This document shows, piece by piece, positions 1 through 11,254 of a DNA stretch of 64,000 nt (positions are counted from its first letter, which is position 1; each line of letters opens with the position of its first letter). The notes beneath the pieces were generated by a model. That model was not told where the DNA came from and made no database searches. It worked only from the letters and a program-made list of their open reading frames with translations. The DNA comes from Odontocerum albicorne (taxonomy: Eukaryota; Arthropoda; Insecta; Trichoptera; Odontoceridae), in the NCBI GenBank assembly GCA_949825065.1, contig OX463848.1, positions 24,274,986 to 24,338,985 on the forward strand, in the 5' to 3' direction. A program made the translations under genes and the position numbers.

Positions 1-77
1 TCACTGCTTTATTTGCACTGGTAATGCTGACTGTGATATTTGGGCAGATATCTAAAATATTACGGAATAACGACGAA

Positions 78-240
78 ATCCGTGACCTAGTTGGTAAGAA
101 GCTTGACTTACTCGAGGGAATCGAGTTCGATTCTCGATGGTACTCGAAACAATGAAGGGTGTCTGTTAGGTAAAAATGTTCGTTTGGTAACAATACTTGC
201 GCGGATTAGACATCGCACGTGAAGAGACAACCATACTCGC
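78..240 (+). mobile_element. tRNA-derived SINE
   Basis: The head resembles a tRNA promoter. An A-box-like TGACCTAGTTGGTAAGA lies at 83-99 and a B-box-like GAGTTCGATTCTCG at 123-136. The body (TTTGGTAACAATACTTGCGCG) recurs at 5035-5060 in another copy. Confidence 0.65.
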
Positions 241-289
241 ATAAGTATAACACGGAGGAGTATTGATACCAAACTTTTTTAAAGTTTTT

Positions 290-470
290 TTAACCAGGCG
301 AGCTTATTGCCATGTTGGCAATCTCTTTCAGTCAATCAAAAAGATATTTTTAATGGGCCCTTAGCGAAAACCAGACTGGAATACCATCTTTAAAAAATCT
401 GGGTTCCAGCGGGGATCGAGCCCGCAACCTCAGGATCAGCAGACAAGCTTCTTGCCACCAGGCCACGGTT
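290..470 (-). mobile_element. tRNA-derived SINE
   Basis: On the - strand the order is head (CCGTGGCCTGGTGG), B-box (GGGCTCGATCCCCGCTGG), a (T)n/TTTAAAGA stretch, then a 3' module ending GGCAATAAGCTCGCC. The same modules recur at 11.7, 30.3, 46.8 and 49.6 kb. Confidence 0.75.
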
Positions 471-1727
471 TTGTTTTATTTTCGAGTACAATCGGGAATG
501 GAAACTGAAGTCCTCAGGTGAAAGTGAAGGGCTTTACCAACTAGGTCACGAAGGTAGTCAAGGCTTAATTATGGGGCAGATGTTGTCTCCAGGCCACGCT
601 CTTCAATATGTATGCATTACTGTTTCGGAAATGTTAAGTGGTATATTAAGTTGTTCTAAAAATAATGGCCGATTTTAATAGGGTTGGGATTCGAAAGAAA
701 ACTTCATCCACCTTACTCATTCGATCTATCGCCAAGCGATTTTCACTTTTTCAAGTGGTTCAATAATTATTATATTATTGCAGAGTATATTTATTGCAGA
801 AAAAAACAAATACCAGAGAAGCAGCACTAAATGCCTTAAAATAATTATTGGATTCTAAATCGCGGGTGTTTAATTGTTGTTGTGCTTAACAGTGTTGGCA
901 AAAATGCCTAGAATCAAATAACTTGATTTGATTAATAAAGTTTATTAACTCTCAATGTATGTTTAAGAATCTAATAATAACTTAGGATAATGAATCCAAT
1001 GGAGATAGCTTAGAAAAACATCGAGAAAAATTTAAAAAAATCGCTGAATCTGATAATTTACTTTAAAAAATCATACCATTGGGCGACGAGAAGCAACACA
1101 CGTTAGTATAACATCCATTGCCATAGCTTTAATTAGATATTAACCACAAGCAACGTACTCGTATTAATATTTTCTTGAATAGATCTCGTTGAAACGTGGT
1201 TGACTGGGGCAGAGGGGAGGGGGGCACCAGACCAGGAGGGGCAATACATGCGGAGCGTGCGGATCCTTGAGTTGTGCATATTTGTAAATGCCAAAAGGTT
1301 TCCATCCTACTGAGATGATGGTATTTGCATTTCGCCATCGGTTGCCTTATGCGCCTTCATGTGGGCTGAATCACCTGTCCGATATTAAATTTCATTTGCT
1401 ATGCAGTTACCTTCTGTAGACTTTTTGTTTTTCATGTTACTTATACTTTTCTATACTTCTTTCGTAAGGATTTCGCGAACTGGTTCATCTGTTTTGTTAT
1501 TCGTTGTATCTCTTGTATTTTCCATGATTTTAAAGAGTTTTGAATAGTATTTGTCGACTAATTTGTGCTTTTCGGACTAAATAAGACTTGTTTTTTTAAT
1601 GTAATTTTTTACATTTTTCTTATTTTTTGCATAATTCTGAATATTCAAATCCATTGCCGTGTAACCAAAAATGTTTTTTAAATTCTCTTCTCTTATTGTT
1701 ATGAGTTATATTATCTATATGAAACAA
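471..1727. other. No gene seen; SINE-head fragment and GC-rich patch
   Basis: A broken SINE head lies at 515-560 (CCAACTAGGTCACGAAGG, - strand). The string CACGCTCTTCAATATGTATG at 595-615 recurs near 48425, probably the SINE body. A G-rich patch at 1205-1260 stands out from AT-rich surroundings. The 69-residue - frame there has no recognisable features. Confidence 0.4.
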
Positions 1728-2170
1728 ACGTACATACCATCACGGCGTTTCCCTACTGGGGTAGTGAGAGAGGACAGAGCGTCATACTATCCTTTCTTGA
1801 CACACATGTTTTGTTTCCTCCACATCCAGACACCTTTTCATACAGCTTCTTTTCAAAACATTTCACTTGACTCAACCATACTTTCTAAGGTCTTCTTCTA
1901 CTACGTCTTCCACTCTCATTAGCATTGTATATTTGTTTTGTAAGTCTTTCTTCATTCATTCATTCCACGTACCCAAATCATCTAAGAGTGCTTTTTTTAT
2001 TTTACTCAACATATCAGCTTTAAGTTCACCTTTATCCCTTATCCTTTATTCCATATTCTGTCAAACATTGCCACACCACATTTTGTCCAAATTGTTCACA
2101 TTTCTACAGAATTTATTAGATACGGACCTACACGACATATCAATCAAAATAATTCTATATCGAGAGTAGT
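1728..2170 (-). mobile_element. LINE-A 3'-end relic
   Basis: The reverse complement matches the family seen best at 51036-51495 and 38215-38710. It has an ACCATCACGGCG...CTACTGGGGTAG terminus, a segment encoding something like RKVWLDQV (the ...TGACTCAACCATACTTTC block), and a GHVERM-type upstream block. Many stops and shifts are present. This is the C-terminal tail of a non-LTR retrotransposon polyprotein. Confidence 0.7.
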
Positions 2171-3318
2171 TATGGTCATAAAAAATTCTTGAATTCCATG
2201 GTTTGGTGGAACATCATTGTCTCCTCTTTTTCTATCTCTTAAGTTATACTTTTGGTTTGTCATCATCAGGATAGTCTGTCTTGAAATATTGACTCCCATA
2301 TTTTTCGAGGTTTTCCTTGGGGATGACTGTCAAAAGGTATTTTATGCATCGCCATGTAGGGAACTGTTTTGTTATCCAACTTTTTCGCATGACTTTACCA
2401 GTGTTTTTTGTGGTTTCTTCTCTATCTCACATTATCTTCTATTTCCCATATCTTTCGGGTGCGGGATAATTTTAATCCTCTAGAGTATTTCTGAAAAACT
2501 GTATTTAAAAAATCTGATTTCGATACGTTAGGAAATTGATCGGAAAATGTCTTAGTATTGGGACGGTTCGGTCTCAGTGAGAGACTTGGATCTTGTCTCA
2601 CGGCTCACATTCACGCGAGCCGGTGCAACATGTAGGACGAAGACCTCTTGCGAAAGGTGCCGTGCACCGGAGTAATGCTTGTTAGAATCTGATATCACCG
2701 CTATATAAAATATACGTGGGACATTGAAGGGGCCGGTTCCAATTAGAACAGGAACTACATTGCACTTTACTTTTCAGCTTTTCAGGTCTTCAATGAAATA
2801 TTATTCAATCCAAATTACATTTTTTTATATTAAATTTTAAACACAGTTTGATCTTAAACGGTTCTGAGTAAATATTTAGATTTTGGTTTAATAATTCAAA
2901 TTTTCAATCTACTTTATTTTACGTATTGTCAAAAATAACCATATCCAATCAATATAATTATACTTCACATAGCGTTATTCAAACTATTGTACTATCTACT
3001 CAAAGACTCTCAAGAATTTGTGAGGGGTAGATTAAAAGTGCTAACATAAATTCAATCTTCAAAACACTGGAAATGAGAATAATCCATTATCCCATGGATA
3101 TAAAAAATTCACACCTAAGAGCTCAGTGTATATGTAGGAACTTTAACGAAATTATACATTTCACGACACGTTTCCAGATTCCACGTTTTTGAACTGAAGT
3201 AAGATTTTTCGAAAGACATTGCTGAGAGATTTTTAAATTCTATTTTGTTAGTTGCATTTCGTATTATTCATTTTTCGAATGTTACGTCAGCCAATATTTT
3301 TTTATTTTTTTTATTTTT
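2171..3318. other. No gene seen; GC-richer unidentified block 2560-2760
   Basis: The block 2560-2760 is CpG-rich against the background and shares AATATACGTGGGACA with 5290-5305, so it is probably a decayed repeat. The remainder is AT-rich and featureless by eye. Confidence 0.35.
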
Positions 3319-3482
3319 TTATTATTACACATGACAAGAAATATACACAATTTGAGAAAAAACAACAGGTAATTTGATTTGGACATATAATTTTAATGGA
3401 TCTGGGTTTGTTGCCTTTCATTTGTCGTATCCCCAGTAAACTAGGCTTTTGCCTGTATCTCACTGAGGATATTTAGCATGAA
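3319..3482 (-). repeat. Retroposon family R (A-tailed), - copy
   Basis: Its reverse complement is nearly identical to 8540-8712 from GATACAGGCAAAAGCCTAG through CTTGTCATGTGTAATAATAA and then an A-rich tail. The similarity is high for elements of this size, so both copies look young. A partial third copy lies at 30040-30115. Confidence 0.8.
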
Positions 3483-3825
3483 AAAATAAATCGATACTTC
3501 TTTCCGATTTTTGATAACACAAAAAACCCCGTTGCACGCTCTCATCAACCTGACAAACAGTGACACTCAATATTGAACCTAAGATGAAAACATTATTTTC
3601 CGAAGTTCCTCTGCTTCTTGTTTTTACCTAAGTTGAGTCAATCCCATCCGTCTCTTGCTTGCCGGAAATACGTTGTAGGTTCTTATATGTTAGTTGTCCA
3701 TGTCTTTTATTCCTACATGACATACTTCATGCTAAACACGTTTTTTTTTATAAATACGTATGTATTATAATAAAACCAAAATTTAATGGCCATGAAAAAA
3801 TAAAACTGAGGGATACAAATATTGC

Positions 3826-4235
3826 ATGGATAAAATAACTTTGGAAATGCGTGCATTAACTCGTAGAATAATAGACGGTGTGATAATGTATAACAGAATA
3901 CGGAATGAAGTGTTTAGGGGCAAACTTAAGGCTGATGTGTTGAGTAAGGTAAAGAAGATCACTCTGAAATGGTTTGGGATTGGGGAACAAATTAATGAGG
4001 GGAGATATACAGTACAAATGTGAGTGCAAGGCGTGGTAGAGGATTACCAAGAAAAGTATGGTTGGATCAAGTGAATGATATTTTTAAACAAGGAAATGTG
4101 AGAAGTAGAATAAATCGTAGGAGTTGTATAAAGACGTATATGTATGTGGAGAGGCGAAATAAGCGTATCGAGATATAACATTTTGGCGCTCAGTCCTCTC
4201 TGCCTACCCCATCAGGGAAATAGCGTGACGGTATG
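3826..4235 (+). mobile_element. LINE-A 3'-end relic
   Basis: Frames read MRALTRR, YNRIRNEVFR, LKADVLSKVKK, LKWFGIGEQINEGRYT, then in another frame RKVWLDQVNDIFKQGNVRSR and RSC.KTYM. This is the C-terminal region of a non-LTR reverse transcriptase polyprotein. The copy ends CTACCCCATCAGGGAAATAG / CGTGACGGTATG, the shared 3' end. Confidence 0.8.
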
Positions 4236-4579
4236 GGAAATAACTTTGGATAAGATCTTGAATTCACGTAAATATTATATATTATAATATTTTAACGTAT
4301 GTGTACATAAACAAATAAGGCATTTGTAACATAATGTTGAAACCAGAGTTCACACGACTATAACAATGAGCCTGTTTCGATCATTCAAAATGAGAAAACT
4401 ACGAACCATTGCGGGGAAATCTTTTAAAGATAGGGGTTAGTAGTATTTGGACATCCGTCAGACCTGCAGCACGGACGATATACGAGTAGTCACATGAAGC
4501 AGGAAAAGAAGGCTACTGACGTGACTACATGGATTGGACATGCAGTGACTGAATCTCATATATAACGACATACAAGTTC
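4236..4579. other. No gene seen
   Basis: Mostly AT-rich. It contains a TACGAGTA octamer at 4481 and a short stretch (4450-4560) with repeated TGGACAT words, and nothing codes. Confidence 0.3.
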
Positions 4580-4820
4580 TCGGCAGTAAGTAATACAAAC
4601 CGGTCTTAAGAAAGAGACTGTCGGCCATAATCAGCTAACTTCGGCTTTGTAGAACGTTGTCTCTGTCATTCATACCACACCCTAGAACGCTTGACAACGA
4701 CTGACAAATCGGGACGGAACACGTGTATGAATGACAGAGACGACGGTCTACTAAGCCGAAGTTAGCTGATTATGGCCGACAGTCTCTTTTTGAAGCCCGG
4801 TGTGTATTACTTACCGCCAG
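4580..4820. mobile_element. Foldback / MITE-like inverted repeat, about 95-bp arms
   Basis: Arms 4580-4676 and 4722-4820 are about 90% complementary (CGGCAGTAAGTAATAC at one end, GTATTACTTACCGCC at the other), with about 45 bp between them. The arms include GGCCATAATCAGCTAACTTC. No coding capacity is present, and I could not settle a target duplication. Confidence 0.8.
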
Positions 4821-4904
4821 GTACTGTACGAGGACATCGCATGTCAGAAAAGCCACCTAAAAGGTGAAGAGACGGCGGGTGCTCTTCCTCCAAGGATTGA
4901 TTTC

Positions 4905-5130
4905 AGAATAAAATTAATGACGACCTCTGTGACTTATTTGGTAAGATACTTGATTTTCAATCGGACGTTTCAGGTTTTATTTTCGACGGTACACGATTCT
5001 TTTTAAAAAAAGGTCCTAGTCTGGTAAAAAATCAGTTGGTAACGATATTTGCGCGCTATATTTGTGCAAGTCTTATTATCCCTTCACGTGTGGTAATATT
5101 TCCAACACGAGTGATGACGAACTGCAAGTT
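4905..5130 (+). mobile_element. tRNA-derived SINE, decayed
   Basis: The head is GACCTCTGTGACTTATTTGG, then a weak B-box at about 4965. The body is TTGGTAACGATATTTGCGCG, as in the copy at 78-240. Confidence 0.55.
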
Positions 5131-5760
5131 CCAGCTCTACTCTAGTGGTTCTAAACCCGATGACTCGAGTAATGGAGCTGAAGAAGTAATTCCCTCCCGC
5201 ATGTTGAGGAGCAGTTTACGAATGAATGAATGAATTAAATTAATAATGGCAATAAGATGCCTAGTGTCGGCTCTGCCCAAGTCCATTACAATATACGTGG
5301 GACACTAGACATCATAATTTACTACAGTAACCGTTTGCTCCGAGCATTTATGTGTTATATTATCTTCCGATGAATTATTGTAGACTGATTTCAAAGTGGA
5401 CAACGCTGTTCTGCAGCCAGACACCAAGGAAGTACGATTATTTAAGATAAATTTGCTATCCATAATCTCATTTTAGCCTTATGTTGGAATAAGCGATGCC
5501 CTAGTTGTCATTTATTTTTTAAAATAACATTGCAATAAATCTACAAGCCTGTAAACAACGAAATACAAAAAAAGTCAATTTGTAAATATATTTTCTAAAA
5601 AAATCTAGATTTCCGGTTGGGCTGCTTTATTTTACAGATCTTTTTAATTCTAAATGTGTGCTTTTTTAAAATTCACTGAATGTAGGAAAATAACTTGTGA
5701 AATAGTTACACGTAAAATTTAAGAGCTCTATGTAAAGACAGAAAATATTTACCTATTTAA
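5131..5760. other. No gene seen
   Basis: No frame of note. AATATACGTGGGACA at 5290-5305 repeats a word from 2700-2725. The rest is AT-rich. Confidence 0.3.
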
Positions 5761-7484
5761 ATGTTGACATAATTATACTACGAGTATATACAAGATATAT
5801 GGTCTATATCAACCCTCTCACAAGGCTCAATGTTGACATAATTATACTATATACAAGATATATGGTCAATATCAACCCTCTCACTAGGCTCAATGTTGAT
5901 ATAATTATACTATATACAAGATGTATGGTCTATATCAACCCTCTCACTAGGCTCAATGTTGATATAATTATACTATATACAAGATATATGGTCTATATCA
6001 ACCCTCTCACTAGGCTCAATGTTGACATAATTATACTATATACAAGATATATGGTCTATATCAACCCTCTCACAAGGCTCAATGTTGATATAATTATACT
6101 ATATACAAGATATATGGTCTATATCAACCCTCTCACTAGGCTCAATGTTGATATAATTATACTATATACAAGATATATGGTCTATATCAACCCTCTCACT
6201 AGGCTCAATGTTGATATAATTATACTTTATACAAGATATATGGTCTATATCAACCCTCTCACTAGGCTCAATGTTGATATAATTATACTATATACAAGAT
6301 ATATGGTCTATATCAACCCTCTCACTAGGCTCAATGTTGATATAATTATACGATATACAAGATATATGATCTATATCAACCCTCTCACTAGGCTCAATGT
6401 TGACATAATTATACTATACACAAGATATATGGTCTATATCAACCCTCTCACTAGGCACAATGTTGTTATAATTATACTATATACAAGATATATGGTCTAT
6501 ATCAACCCTCTCACTAGGCTCAATGTTGACATAATTATACTATATACAAGATATATGGTCTATATCAACCCTCTAACTAGGCTCAATGTTGACATAATTA
6601 TACTATATACAAGATATATGGCCTATATCAACCCTCTCACTAGGTTTAATGTTGACATAATTATACTATATACAAGATATATGGTCTATATCAACCCTCT
6701 CACTAGGCTCAATGTTGACATAATTATATTATATACAAGATACTCGTATATTGTCTATATCAACCCTCTCACAAGGCTCAATGTTGATATAATTATACTA
6801 TATACAAGATATATGGTCTATATCAACCCTCTCACTAGGCTCAATGTTGATATAATTATACTATATACAAGATATATGGTCTATATCAACCCTCTCACAA
6901 GGCTCAATGTTGATATAATTATACTATATACAAGATATATGGTCTATATCAACCCTCTCACTAGGCTCAATGTTGATATAATTATACTATATACAAGATA
7001 TATGACCTATATCAACCCTCTCACTAGGCTCAATGTTGACATAATTATACTATATACAAGATATATGGTCTATATCAACCCTCTCACTAGGCACAATGTT
7101 GATATAATTATACTATATACAAGATATATGGTCTATATCAACCCTCTCACTAGGCTCAATGTTGACATAATTATACTATATACAAGATATATGGTCTATA
7201 TCAACCCTCTAACTAGGCTCAATGTTGACATAATTATACTATATACAAGATATATGGTCTATATCAACCCTCTCACTAGGCTTAATGTTGACATAATTAT
7301 ACTATATACAAGATATATGGTCTATATCAACCCTCTCACTAGGCTCAATGTTGACATAATTATACTATATACAAGATACTCGTATATGGTCTATATCAAC
7401 CCTCTCACTAGGCTTAATGTTGACATAATTATACTATATACAAGATATATGGTCTATATCAACCCTCTCACTAGGCTCAATGCC
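5761..7484 (+). repeat. 63-bp minisatellite, about 27 units, with higher-order structure
   Basis: The unit runs TATGGTCTATATCAACCC ... CTATATACAAGATA and is 63 bp, a multiple of three. One frame is therefore open through the whole array (YMVYINPLTR...). Two units carry an extra 6 bp (at 6741 and 7377) and the first partial unit carries another (5779). Variant marks (GGCACAATG, CTCTAACTAGG, GGTTTAATG/GGCTTAATG, then the 6-bp insert) recur in the same order in units 11-15 and 21-25. This is a 10-unit higher-order repeat. Confidence 0.97.
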
Positions 7485-8108
7485 CATTCTGATATAGTTG
7501 CCTTTCACCCGCAAAATTTACATATACATAAAGAAAGCAAAAAGTTTAAGGTATAATCTCTCTTGAGATTTGACATTACAAAAGCGTTTTGTAGCGATAT
7601 CAAGACCTTTGTATTATAATTTTAAAATGCTGATTATTTATTGAACATTCCTGTAATGGTTGGTGTCAATGCTATGACCTTAAGATTACCAATTTTGGTA
7701 AGCACCAGGCTGCCCCGAATTCGATTCCCGGTGGATCTGGATTGGTTTTACTTTCAGGTTTCATTAATCTAAATTTGATGTATCGCCCCTTTGTAAGTCT
7801 GAAGTCTGAAAAGAGCCTCAAGATAGGAGGAAGAAATAGTTAGTGGAATAACAAAGTAATTTGTGATTAAATGTTATCATATAAAAATATTAATTAAGAT
7901 TCAATGGGAATTTTCAAAACGCAATGAAAAAAGGTCAAAACAAAATTGAAAGAAGTTGTTCAAATAAATCTTGATAATATCGGCTTCATCATTATCCTTG
8001 GCCTGGTGGTCCTGGGTGTGCCATTGCCTTGTTGAAGAAACCCGTCAGATGATAATCAATGTATTTTTTCCATCTTGTTTGCTATATAAATCAATTATAT
8101 TTACCATA
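7485..8108. other. No gene seen; tRNA-like fragment 7655-7810
   Basis: A B-box-like GAATTCGATTCCCGG at about 7718 follows GGTAAGCACC, so 7655-7810 may be a second SINE type. The rest is AT-rich without frames. Confidence 0.4.
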
Positions 8109-8394
8109 ATTTAATCCAGGGGTCAGCGAACTACAGCCCGAAGACCAAATTCGATTCACCGCCTCTTTTTGTACAGCCCGTGAGCTAAGAATGGATTTAA
8201 CATTTACAAATTCATTGAAATTTCAAAGTACGTGCTTTCGTGGAGTGGCCGATCGCCGAGTTAAGGAGTTGCGAGATACGACCGTATGTAGCGCTCCTAT
8301 AGCTTTGCATTCGGTGGACTCTGCTGTGACGGCACGCAATTATAATTCGGCAACGTTTTCAGTGCAACGTGTATCGCCGTTCTTGTTTTAAAGA

Positions 8395-8530
8395 TACGTA
8401 AAATCTCAATACACGTCAGTATTAACAGATGAAAACTTGCTATCAATTTGGATGATAGGTTTTGAACCCCAATTCGGTGAAATGTTATCTCAAAAAAAAA
8501 ACAATTCATTCCGTCGTATTTCAAACAATT
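8395..8530 (+). pseudogene. hAT transposase C-terminal scrap
   Basis: The reading is broken but recognisable: a TSVLTDENLLSI segment, then QKKQFIPSY-like residues that resemble the (K)RCQxS region ending hAT transposases of the ZBED5/SCAND3 kind. It lies inside the element bounded by 8117 and 8884. Confidence 0.55.
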
Positions 8531-8539
8531 GTAGTATTT

Positions 8540-8712
8540 TGATCCTCAGTGAGATACAGGCAAAAGCCTAGTTTACTGGGGATACGACAAATGAAAGGCA
8601 ACAAACCCAGATCCATTAAAATTATATGTCCAAATCAAATTACCTGTTGTTTTATAGCAAATTGTGTATATTTCTTGTCATGTGTAATAATAAATAAATA
8701 AAAAAAAAATTT
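8540..8712 (+). mobile_element. Retroposon family R nested in the hAT element
   Basis: It runs from CCTCAGTGAGATACAGG to an AATAAATAAATA(A)n tail at about 8690-8712, nearly identical to 3319-3482 in inverse. It is younger than the hAT copy it interrupts. No head promoter is obvious, so it may be the 3' end of a longer LINE. Confidence 0.8.
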
Positions 8713-8892
8713 TTAGTTTGGTACTTATTATTACGTTATATTTTGTTCAATAAATTTGTGAAAACTTTTTTATTCTTGTTATTTAGTAGGCTTACCTACA
8801 CAAATATCCTCGAATTTGCCTCTTGGCCCACATAAGCTTTATTTAAAATTTGACCCTTTACAAAAAAAGGTTTGCCGACCGCTGATTTAATC

Positions 8893-9480
8893 AATTCTTA
8901 TAAAGCAAAGTAATGTTTGATTTCGCGGTTACCGAGGTGATTGCGTGCTATGTTTCTCATTAACGTTGCATAGTCAATGTGTATCACAAAAGTTTTTAGG
9001 AAAATACTTATGTACGAGTATAACATATCTATTTGTAACGTTATGGATCGTTAAGGATAATATTGCACCTAACACTTTGTGTGCGGGCATGCTATATTCT
9101 TCTTTCTTCAATATACTTGCAAGTGTCCATAAATTGTCGAATTTCATCAATTTATTTGGTAAATGAAAAAACTGTTCCTAATAACTTTCACTTTTAACAG
9201 AATCATTAAAAATACACAATTCCTCGGAACGTGAAGGAGATGGTAGAGTAGGTCCCTGCACTAAATAGTAAGTAATGCTGAAAATAGATGGCAGTATAAA
9301 ATTCAAATCGTTGTAATAAAAAACCGTGGCTGAAACCTCCGATTTCTGCGGTCCCCGCACATTTATCGCTAAATTGAGATTACAATATACAGCTTTCTAT
9401 GAGGGTCACATTCTTGTCTGTAATTCAAGTGCCCCGCATGCGAAGTGTAAAACAATATACGAGTATTGTATTGACAAAAA
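8893..9480. other. No gene seen
   Basis: Small frames only. TACGAGTA octamers lie at 9013 and 9458. Confidence 0.3.
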
Positions 9481-9489
9481 TCGCTCTTT

Positions 9490-9720
9490 ATGGTTGGATT
9501 CTTTAACCGTGGTCACACCACTAGCTACACACGAGCAGACTTTGGGTCGACCTTGAGCTGACCGTAACATACCCACTGTGAGACAGGGTTCGCATACTCG
9601 TATTTATTTTTGAGGGTGTCAATTTAGATGTGTATGTTGTTTGTCTACAATTTTTGTTGATGATCAGTAGATCGATATGAAGTTCGCGCAAGCTAGCTTG
9701 CGTTACACGTGCAAGTACAT
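9490..9720. repeat. Possible interspersed repeat D
   Basis: It contains AACCGTGGTCA and GAAGTTCGCGCAAGC. Similar words occur at 37285-37345 (GAAGTTCGTGCAAGC, AACCGTGGTCA) and, inverted, at 45640-45665. A related block at 43740-43900 shares GTACAATAGGGTATGCATAC with 37200. The family type is unknown. Confidence 0.35.
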
Positions 9721-9944
9721 ACATATAATCAAGTCGTGTCCCTAGCATTTATACATCTTGTCATGCACAATCTTCTATTATTCATCCTTCTCCCTTTATC
9801 TCTTTTAAAATTTGGTTCTTTGATTCAGACATGTTTTCTCTGTCTACTTATTCCCGACACCTTGCATTTCTGACTTGTATACTCAATTAGTCATGTTTTC
9901 ATAATTTATTCTCTCCACATGTCCAAACCATCTTAAAACACATG

Positions 9945-10320
9945 TCCAAACCACTTTAGGAAGCACTTGAAGGCAACCCTTTTTGAGAAGTCTTATCAAA
10001 ATGTATGATTATACGAGTATAAGAACACTGCATACATGTGCCTAAAGTTCAATGTGTCAGCAATCACGTGTCGGAAGATCTAAAAAGATTTTTTGTGTAG
10101 CATGTCTTCTCTTGGTAAGTTTTCTTACCAAATATGATATTTTAAACATATGCAAATGCGCAGAAGTTCATTATCTATTTAATAACTGTAGCCACCACCT
10201 ACCTACTTTACTTTTAATCTGTAAATATAGTGGGCTCGAATCCCGAGTTCGAGTACCCTTGAAGAGAGTCTGCTTTCTAAACGGCGCTATATAAACTTTT
10301 ACTATAATTAAATGACATAA
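9945..10320 (+). mobile_element. LINE-C 3'-end relic
   Basis: It begins with the tail of the coding region (AAGCACTTGAAGGCAACCC, encoding a KHLKTTFF-like motif). It ends with the family 3' UTR: TCGAATCCCGAGTTCGAG, GAGAGTCTGCTTTCTAAACG, GCGCTATATAAA. A TACGAGTA octamer at 10012 is absent at the matching place in the 39.2-kb copy. Confidence 0.65.
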
Positions 10321-10841
10321 AAATATGAGTTTCATACAAACAAATTTCGTCATTGAAGATGTGATATTTTTAGGTCGCTGTTTTAACCAATAAAGAAACT
10401 GACGTGAGTGAGTTTTTTTTAATTTTCAGCTCGATCATAATTATATAAACTTGAACATTCTTTCTCTTTTTTCTTCATATTCAGAGACCAGCATTGAAGT
10501 ATCGGTACGATTATCTTCTGCCGTCTACTGCATCCCTTGACAAGGGGTCTTCTTGCTGACTCCTTCACGTTTTTTTTGTCTTATGGCTGCTGGGCCCTTA
10601 ACGTCTTTCTTGGTTTTATAAATGTACGAGTATGTCAGGTAAACGCTGCTGTTGGTAAATTTTTTATGAATGTCGATAGTTTGAAAGTTGAATAAATGCC
10701 CTAACCATCTTAATCTTAATTCAGATTTCCCTTCTGACAGTACAAAAGGTTTCGTATTTATTTTCCTAAGTTATAAAGGGTTAACTCCTTAATTAATATT
10801 TGCATTTTTATAGTTGAGCTGTAATAAAATTGTTATATTCT
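10321..10841. other. No gene seen
   Basis: AT-rich with no repeats recognised. A TACGAGTA octamer lies at 10625. Confidence 0.3.
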
Positions 10842-11125
10842 TTCATGCTTTTAAGATAATATTATTTTGATGCTTTTAACATAATTTGAAGTCGGGAAAA
10901 AAGTTTCATGCGTTTAAGAGAACATGAAGTCAAGCTTAAAACTTCCATACTTTTAAGATAATGTGAAGTCAAGCTAAAAGTTATCATGCTTTTAAGATGG
11001 TATGAAGTCAAGCTAAAAGTTATCATGTTTTTGAGCTAATTTTATGCCAAGCTAAAAGTTTCATGTTTTTAAGACAATTTGAAGCCATGTTAAAAGTTTT
11101 ATGTTTATAAGATATTCAAAGTCTA
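10842..11125 (+). repeat. Degenerate tandem repeat, about 40-bp period
   Basis: About six imperfect copies of a unit like GAAGTCAAGCTAAAAG plus TTATCATGCTTTTAAGAT. The copies differ by substitutions and small indels, so this array is old compared with the other three. Confidence 0.75.
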
Positions 11126-11254
11126 TAAGAAGTCAAACGTCGTCTTACGTCTATTTATTTATTACTAAGGTGAGATGAGCTAAAGTATTCGAATATATAA
11201 TCATTAGTTTTGAGGATCAAAATTAGTAAAGATATACATAAAAAAATGGATGTC

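Larger units (their letters stand above)
8117..8884 (+). mobile_element. hAT element, degraded, with perfect 8-bp target duplication
   Basis: It starts CAGGGGTCAGCGAACT and ends with the inverse of CAGCGGTCGGCAAACC. The 8-bp ATTTAATC flanks it at 8109-8116 and 8885-8892, the hallmark of hAT insertion. The interior carries a transposase scrap at 8395-8530 (ISTYTSVLTDENLLS-like and SQKKQF-like), matching the C-terminal part of ZBED-type hAT transposases. A family R retroposon is nested at 8540-8712. Confidence 0.92.

Noticed and set aside
402..470. tRNA gene on the - strand
   Set aside because: A- and B-box-like sequences are present but the arms do not pair and the same unit recurs with a SINE body.
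5761..7484. CRISPR-like array
   Set aside because: Units are contiguous repeats without unique spacers, in a eukaryotic context.
5799..7556. 585-residue repeat protein gene
   Set aside because: The frame is open only because the satellite unit is 63 bp and stop-free in that frame. It has no start context, domain or non-repeat coding body.
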